A DNA stretch of 16,664 bases, taken from positions 1 to 16,664 of the forward strand of contig JAJYVY010000014.1 of the NCBI GenBank assembly GCA_021791775.1, read 5' to 3'. This document shows, piece after piece, positions 12,062 to 16,664 of the stretch (positions are counted from its first letter, which is position 1; each line of letters starts with the position of its first letter). Source of the DNA: Microcaldota archaeon. GTDB lineage: Archaea; Micrarchaeota; Micrarchaeia; Micrarchaeales; Micrarchaeaceae. The notes below the pieces were generated by a model. It saw only the letters and a list, made by a program, of their open reading frames with translations, made no database searches and was not told where the DNA came from. The position numbers and the translations under genes are program-made.

Positions 12062-14575
12062 ATGGAGGTGGTCAAAAGCATAAGGTTAGGTTGGGATGTA
12101 ATACCGAACAGATACGAGCTGATAATAGAGCCAAACATGCATGGCGAACTGTACAAAGGAAAGGAGAGGATAAACGTAGAAATAAAGCGCAGGACCAATA
12201 GGATAAGGATTAATGCTAAGAGCATAAAGATAAAAAGCGCGTTCGTACTGCAGGCTGACAAACGGTACAGGGCGGCGCTAAAATGGCTTTTCGAGCGAGA
12301 GGAGGTAGACCTGATCCTGAAGGAGAGAGTGGAGGGGCGCGCAACTATAGAATTGGAATTCGAGGGGCTGCATACGGAAAGCATGGTGGGCTTCTACAGG
12401 AGCCATTACATGCACAATGGGAAAGAATATTCATTCCTGACCACCCAATTCGAACCGACTGGCGCGAGGATGGCATTTCCATGCTTCGATGAACCGGCTT
12501 TCAAGGCGGTCTTCGACATAAGCCTGGTCGTGGACAACGGGGTCGAGACGATATCTAATATGGAGAAGCTGTCTGTGGCAAAGACCGGGAAAAAGACAAT
12601 CGTCAGGTTTAATGAAACGCCAAGGATGTCGACCTATCTAGTTTACATGGGAGTAGGCACTTTTGAGAGGCTTAGAGGAAACGCTGGCGGTACCGCCATA
12701 AGCGTGATAACAACTCCAGGAAAAGTAAAGCTAGGCACCCTTGCTCTTTCATATGCTAAGGAAGTAGTGCAATTCTACGAAAAGTATTTCGGCATAAAAT
12801 ATCAGTTGCCGAAACTGGACTTGATAGCGGTGCCGGATTTTGCGGTAGGGGCGATGGAGAACTGGGGGGCCATAACATTCAGGGAGGTGAGGCTGCTATG
12901 CGATAGCAGAACAGCATCTACTGAGGCAAAGCAGACAATATTAGAATATATCGCGCATGAAATAGCGCACCAGTGGTTCGGGGACCTCGTGACAATGAGC
13001 TGGTGGGATGATCTCTGGCTGAACGAATCATTTGCAACATACATGAGCTACAAGGCCGTGGCCGAGCTGTATCCGGAATGGAAACCCATGATGAAATATC
13101 TTGCTAATGAGGTAGTTAGGGGGTACAACGTAGACAGTTACCGCACAAGCCACCCAGTCAGTGTGCCTGTGGCGGACGCAGCCAGAGCCGCAGGGATGTT
13201 CGATGATATAAGTTACAGGAAAGGCGGAGCGCTGCTGCGCATGTTTTGCGATTATGTGGGTGAAGAAGCATTCAAGGGAGGCCTGCACATCTACCTGAAG
13301 CGGCACTCTTATTCGAATGCAAAACGGGAGGACCTCTGGAATGCGATAGACGAATATTTGCATAAGAATGGGATGCCAACGAGGCTTTCCAAGATCGCCG
13401 AGTACTGGATAAGCACAGAAGGTCATCCATTGGTGATGGTGTCAGAGAAAAACGGTATGCTGGAGCTGAGTCAATCCAGGTTTACCCTATCTGGAAATAA
13501 GGCAGCGAAACCATGGCCGATACCAATGCGGTACATGACAATGGCAGGTAAAACGGGTTTGATAATGTTGGACACCGCGAAGAAAACGGTGCGGCTGAAG
13601 GGAAAAGGATGGATAAAGCTGAATAGCGGGCAGACCGGATTCTACAGGGTTAAATATCAAAACAGGCTGCTGGATGGAATAGGAAAGGCACTGGAAACGG
13701 GTAAATTAAGCAGCGCCGACGCATGGAATATTGCGAACGACCTTTATGCGATGGTCAGATCTGGCGAGATAAAAGCCAAAGCATACCTGAATTTCATCAC
13801 TGCGCACTGCCTTGATGTCGGCTATCCGGCGAATTATACAATATCGGAGCAGCTTGGCAGACTCTATGCGATTTCCAGCGGCACCGGTCTGCAGAAAAAG
13901 ATCAGGAAAGCATTGATTACGTACAATACCAGTCTACTTGATAGGGTGGGATGGGGTCCAACCAAAAAAGAGAGCAGTACAGATGCGCTCGCCAGGAGCA
14001 CGGCTATGACATGGCTAGGCAGAGCCGGATACCCCAAAGTAGTTGAAAGGGCAAGGCGCCTTTTCAGTTCCAACGATATAGCACCAGACCTTAAAGAGGC
14101 CGTATATGCAGCTGTAGCTGCGAACGGCGGTGAGGAGGAGTTCCGGCTAATGAAGAAAAGGTATATGGAGGCGCGCCTTCCAGAGGAAAGGAATGTGCTG
14201 CTTATGTCCATGGGACTTTTCGAGAAAAGGGAGCTAGCAAGCAAGGCACTCGATTTTACCCTGTCTAAAGACGTAAGGCTGCAGGACTCCTACTTCATAC
14301 CGCTGCTCATGTCTACAACATCCAATTGCGCCGATGTCCTCCTCGACTGGCAGATAAAGAACTGGAAGAAACTGATGCAAATGTACGACCCAAACGCCGA
14401 GATGCTTTCCAAAGAAGTGGCGTATATGTACTGGCAGAGCAGCAGAGAAAGCCTGGGTAAAATACGCAAGCTTTTCTCGGACAAGAAAAATAGGAGAGGA
14501 GACATAGAGATGCAGATTGTGCAGGCGCAGGAATCCGTGCAGAGCACCATACGCTTTAGAGAAATCAATGCTTAG
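12062..14575 (+). CDS. M1-family zinc aminopeptidase (tricorn-interacting factor F-like)
   Basis: An 837-residue metallo-aminopeptidase that trims N-terminal amino acids from peptides; archaeal relatives (factors F2/F3) work downstream of the proteasome or tricorn protease. Seen in order: an N-terminal beta domain opening with WDVIPNRYELIIEPN; the exopeptidase motif GAMEN (263-267); the zinc site HEIAH (299-303) with the third ligand Glu322 in LNESFATY; catalytic Tyr385 in ISYRKGGALLRMF; and a helical ERAP1-like C-terminal half, which includes an FYRVKY element. All catalytic residues are intact and length is normal. No signal peptide or membrane segment is present, so it should act in the cytoplasm. 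The start is ATG 12062. The gene lies 13 bases behind the GNAT gene, and its TAG stop (14573-14575) is part of the AGGTG site for the glycosyltransferase gene. Confidence 0.96.
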   Translation: MEVVKSIRLGWDVIPNRYELIIEPNMHGELYKGKERINVEIKRRTNRIRINAKSIKIKSAFVLQADKRYRAALKWLFEREEVDLILKERVEGRATIELEFEGLHTESMVGFYRSHYMHNGKEYSFLTTQFEPTGARMAFPCFDEPAFKAVFDISLVVDNGVETISNMEKLSVAKTGKKTIVRFNETPRMSTYLVYMGVGTFERLRGNAGGTAISVITTPGKVKLGTLALSYAKEVVQFYEKYFGIKYQLPKLDLIAVPDFAVGAMENWGAITFREVRLLCDSRTASTEAKQTILEYIAHEIAHQWFGDLVTMSWWDDLWLNESFATYMSYKAVAELYPEWKPMMKYLANEVVRGYNVDSYRTSHPVSVPVADAARAAGMFDDISYRKGGALLRMFCDYVGEEAFKGGLHIYLKRHSYSNAKREDLWNAIDEYLHKNGMPTRLSKIAEYWISTEGHPLVMVSEKNGMLELSQSRFTLSGNKAAKPWPIPMRYMTMAGKTGLIMLDTAKKTVRLKGKGWIKLNSGQTGFYRVKYQNRLLDGIGKALETGKLSSADAWNIANDLYAMVRSGEIKAKAYLNFITAHCLDVGYPANYTISEQLGRLYAISSGTGLQKKIRKALITYNTSLLDRVGWGPTKKESSTDALARSTAMTWLGRAGYPKVVERARRLFSSNDIAPDLKEAVYAAVAANGGEEEFRLMKKRYMEARLPEERNVLLMSMGLFEKRELASKALDFTLSKDVRLQDSYFIPLLMSTTSNCADVLLDWQIKNWKKLMQMYDPNAEMLSKEVAYMYWQSSRESLGKIRKLFSDKKNRRGDIEMQIVQAQESVQSTIRFREINA

Positions 14576-14578
14576 GTG
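14574..14578 (+). promoter_or_regulatory. Ribosome binding site of the glycosyltransferase overlapping the aminopeptidase stop
   Basis: AGGTG overlaps the TAG stop of the aminopeptidase and lies five bases before GTG 14584. It supports the GTG start, since no in-frame ATG is nearby, and implies coupled translation. Confidence 0.65.
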
Positions 14579-14583
14579 CGAAT

Positions 14584-15663
14584 GTGAACGTCCTCCTTCT
14601 TGCCTTCATAATCTTCCTCTCTCTGATTTTTGCAATATTGACTGTTACCTCTGCGGCAGGGCTGCTTTACAGGGAAGAAGAGGATTACGGCACTGCATAT
14701 GAGCCCAAAACCCTCGTGATAGTGCCATGCAAAGGAAGGGACGTGACGTTGAAAAAGAACCTTGTCTCGCTGAAGAACCAGGCTTTCAGGGATTATGATA
14801 TTATTGCGGTCGTCGACAACACCAACGACGAAGCGCTCCCCACCATAAGGGAACTTGGCATCAAATATATGATATCATCTAAAAAATACAAGCATTGCAG
14901 CGGAAAGGTCGCAGCCATCTCCACGGCATTGAGCAAGGCTAAAGGGCACGCTGTTTGCGTGATAATAGACTCGGATGTCGAATGTAGCCCAAGCCATCTA
15001 AAATATCTTGTTGCACCCCTCAAAGACAGGGGCGTAGGGATATCGACCGCGTATCCGTATTTCAACCCCATAGGTGGCTTCTGGTCCAAAATAAAGATGG
15101 TGTGGGGGTTTGTTGGCAACGGAATGATGGAATCTAGAATAACTAGGTTTGGATGGGGGGGCTCGATAGCGTTCAGGAAGGATTTGATCGGGAAAAAGGA
15201 GCTGAGAATATTTAGCAATGCGATATCTGACGATATAGCATTTGTGCACTTCGCAAAGTCGAAGGGCCAAAAGGTCGCTTATGCCAGCAGGTGCAAGATT
15301 AATGTCAATGTTGATGAGGACAGGAAGAGCTTTTGGGAATGGGCGAACAGGCAGACCGCGCTCTCCGTGCTGGGAAACAGGAAGTTGCTCTATGTTGGCA
15401 TTTCCATGTACGCCGCTAGCTGCATGCTTCTCATCTTCGGCATCGTTCTCTCTGTGCTCCTTTCCCCATACTATATAGTTCTGCTTACCCCCTTCATAAT
15501 CGGGCTGTACAAGAACCAAAGAAGGACGAAAAAGCACCGCGCGTTTGTGCTTTTTTCCTCATTTCTAATGAACTTCATCTTCCTGTCGAACCTCATTCAA
15601 GCATCTAAGATGAAAGAGATCAGATGGAGAGGGAGAACCTACCCCCTTGTTAACCCATTTTAG
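14584..15663 (+). CDS. Membrane glycosyltransferase, GT2/GT21 (ceramide glucosyltransferase-like)
   Basis: A 359-residue enzyme with an N-terminal membrane anchor (about 2-27), a cytoplasmic GT-A catalytic domain, and about three hydrophobic segments at the C-terminus (about 272-345). Catalytic motifs: TLVIVPCKGRD opening the domain, VVDNTND (Asp78), DSDVE (Asp129 and Asp131, the metal-binding pair), and SDDIAF (Asp216/Asp217, the general-base position). The (Q/R)XXRW motif region reads WEWANRQTA, so the final Trp is not obvious. The ending IRWRGRTYPL is typical of ceramide-glucosyltransferase-like proteins. It probably transfers a sugar from a nucleotide-sugar to a membrane lipid. GTG 14584 is chosen as start because AGGTG lies directly upstream. 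It is the third gene of the GNAT/aminopeptidase operon, 8 bases after the aminopeptidase. Confidence 0.9.
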   Translation: MNVLLLAFIIFLSLIFAILTVTSAAGLLYREEEDYGTAYEPKTLVIVPCKGRDVTLKKNLVSLKNQAFRDYDIIAVVDNTNDEALPTIRELGIKYMISSKKYKHCSGKVAAISTALSKAKGHAVCVIIDSDVECSPSHLKYLVAPLKDRGVGISTAYPYFNPIGGFWSKIKMVWGFVGNGMMESRITRFGWGGSIAFRKDLIGKKELRIFSNAISDDIAFVHFAKSKGQKVAYASRCKINVNVDEDRKSFWEWANRQTALSVLGNRKLLYVGISMYAASCMLLIFGIVLSVLLSPYYIVLLTPFIIGLYKNQRRTKKHRAFVLFSSFLMNFIFLSNLIQASKMKEIRWRGRTYPLVNPF

Positions 15664-15702
15664 ACCGCAGGAGCCTGCACGGCCCCATTAACCCGTTTTA
15701 GA
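15649..15702 (+). repeat. Short imperfect direct repeat at the glycosyltransferase 3' end
   Basis: The last 15 bases of the glycosyltransferase gene, GTTAACCCATTTTAG (15649-15663), recur 39 bases later as ATTAACCCGTTTTAG (15688-15702), differing at two positions. The sequence between holds a short inverted pair, GCAG and CTGC (15667-15678). It may be a small duplication or part of a termination region; nothing here decides. Confidence 0.55.
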
Positions 15703-15706
15703 GAAG

Positions 15707-15717
15707 AAATAAATATC
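15707..15717 (+). promoter_or_regulatory. Likely TATA box of the right-edge gene
   Basis: AAATAAATATC is centred about 25 bases before ATG 15737, the spacing expected if transcription starts at or very near the start codon. AAAGGT at 15725-15730 could act as a weak ribosome binding site if the transcript has a leader. Confidence 0.5.
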
Positions 15718-15736
15718 TGGAATTAAAGGTAAGAAC

Positions 15737-16664
15737 ATGGAATGTTCGATTGGCTCGGCTGCATCAAAGAAGTATGCGATGCTGATGAGCAGCGGGGTCT
15801 GGGAGCAGGAATTTAACGAGGACAAAACCGCACTAATAATGAGCAGCGATGAAAGGCGTATCCTTATTATGTCGGCGCCAAGCAGCCTGCTGGCCAGGAG
15901 CGATGACGAGTTTGCAGGCTACAGGTACTTTATACAGGTATCGGAAGGGCACAAATACGCGCGCTTCTCTGTGATTACCAGATTTAGACACGGCAATCCG
16001 ATTTTGGAGGTTGTGAGGCCGCCTGATATTCCAGTAACGCTGCACAACGATCATAGCGGAGGGCTTCCGGATCTACCCCCAAAAATGTACACGCAGTTCA
16101 AATATGTCGGACTGCCTGCTCCAGAGAGATTGGATTTGTCTGAGGGGGCGATAGAAGGGCATTCTCCTGTTCAAGTCACCTTCGGATCCATCGGCTTTAC
16201 GATACAAAAAAGCACACTGAGCATCAGCGGAACAGCTTTTTTCCTGCCGGTCTTTATCGTGGGGGACGATATGGTGTATCCGAATCGCTTCCTGAGTGAG
16301 AGGCTTAGCGCCAGAAGCAGGTTTTATGAGCTGCGCACCGAATACAAGATAGATATTGACAAGGGTAAAGCATATCCGACCCGCTTTATGCGTGGTGGTG
16401 ATGAATACCAGATATCAAGGCTGTGCTGGAAGGTGGCGGACGAGGATCCAAACGCACCCCCAAATTCGCTGATTGGGCTGTACGTAGCTGCGGAAAAAAA
16501 GGACAGTCCCTCGGTGGTGGAGTATTTTGTCCTATTTAGAGAGTATCCGTATGGCGACAGGTGGAGATTCGAGGTGGTGGCATTTGACCAGCGCCTTGAT
16601 GGCATAAGGAAGCGGCTCCCGAAAAATGCCCCGGCAGAGAATGCCCAAATCATTGAGGCACCTG
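15737..16664 (+). CDS. Unknown protein, 3' end outside window
   Basis: An open frame of 309 codons begins at ATG 15737 and runs without a stop to the right edge, so the gene is truncated by the window. I do not recognise the family. The protein starts MECSIGSAASKKYAMLMSSG, has no signal peptide, and appears rich in beta strands and aromatic residues (FAGYRYFIQVSEGHKYARFSV, VFIVGDDMVYPNRF, EYFVLFREYPYGDRWRFEVV), with a Pro-rich turn DLPPKMY. Two similar-looking strand patterns, near residues 55-80 and 250-285, hint at two related beta modules, but this is weak. Codon choice (ATA Ile, AGG Arg) matches the neighbours. It lies 73 bases after the glycosyltransferase and has a promoter-like TATA, so it is probably a separate transcript. 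Confidence 0.78.
   Translation, partial: MECSIGSAASKKYAMLMSSGVWEQEFNEDKTALIMSSDERRILIMSAPSSLLARSDDEFAGYRYFIQVSEGHKYARFSVITRFRHGNPILEVVRPPDIPVTLHNDHSGGLPDLPPKMYTQFKYVGLPAPERLDLSEGAIEGHSPVQVTFGSIGFTIQKSTLSISGTAFFLPVFIVGDDMVYPNRFLSERLSARSRFYELRTEYKIDIDKGKAYPTRFMRGGDEYQISRLCWKVADEDPNAPPNSLIGLYVAAEKKDSPSVVEYFVLFREYPYGDRWRFEVVAFDQRLDGIRKRLPKNAPAENAQIIEAP

Noticed and set aside
1..16664. Mobile elements, CRISPR array, integrase or attachment site
   Set aside because: No transposase or integrase frame, no regularly spaced repeats and no long terminal inverted repeats were seen; the only clear repeats are inside the Alba gene and at the PadR operator.

Overview
The window comes from an archaeon. It encodes ribosomal protein S6e, the aIF2 gamma subunit, an archaeal-type DnaG, Alba domains, an M1 (tricorn factor F-like) aminopeptidase and an archaeal-style ureohydrolase. 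Genes are preceded by TATA-like boxes and GGTGA-type ribosome binding sites. GTG and TTG starts occur, AGG/AGA dominate for Arg and ATA for Ile, and gaps between genes are very short. Dense packing, balanced base composition and small single-copy information genes would fit a DPANN/Micrarchaeota-like (ARMAN-type) lineage. That placement is an inference from gene style; no marker in the window proves it.

Layout. Left edge, plus strand: the 3' part of the S6e gene (1-364) and the aIF2 gamma gene (391-1611), a translation pair. They converge on a long minus-strand block read from right to left: ureohydrolase/agmatinase (11358-10486), an unknown 173-residue protein (10441-9920), dnaG (9626-8202), a PadR-like repressor (8109-7747), a DrrA-type ABC ATPase (7742-6747), its ABC-2 permease (6750-5617), a secreted, membrane-anchored S-layer-like protein (5594-4344), an all-helical unknown protein (4330-3446), a tandem double-Alba protein (3327-2695) and a DHH-family phosphoesterase (2613-1618). 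Right side, plus strand, divergent from the ureohydrolase: a GNAT acetyltransferase (11497-12048), an M1 aminopeptidase (12062-14575) and a membrane glycosyltransferase (14584-15663), tightly spaced like an operon. An unrecognised gene starting at 15737 runs off the right edge.

How the genes fit together. The five genes from the PadR regulator to the helical unknown are spaced from a 4-base overlap to 22 bases and look like one transcript: a self-regulated export cassette with an extracellular accessory protein. A perfect 20-bp palindrome plus a direct repeat of its core lies immediately before the PadR start and is the likely operator. The other minus-strand genes (ureohydrolase, 173-aa protein, dnaG, double Alba) each have a plausible promoter of their own and concern polyamine metabolism, RNA/DNA handling and chromatin.

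Most notable are the tandem Alba fusion, with a 40-bp perfect internal repeat, and the PadR operator with its ABC/S-layer/helical-protein cassette. Smaller oddities are a Ser in place of the NKxD Asn in aIF2 gamma, two CXXC pairs beside the active-site His of the ureohydrolase, and an Arg/Gln-rich linker in DnaG. I saw no tRNA or rRNA gene, CRISPR array, insertion sequence or integrase. The longest stretch without a gene is 9627-9919 (293 bases). It holds the dnaG promoter near 9674-9681 and otherwise nothing I can support.
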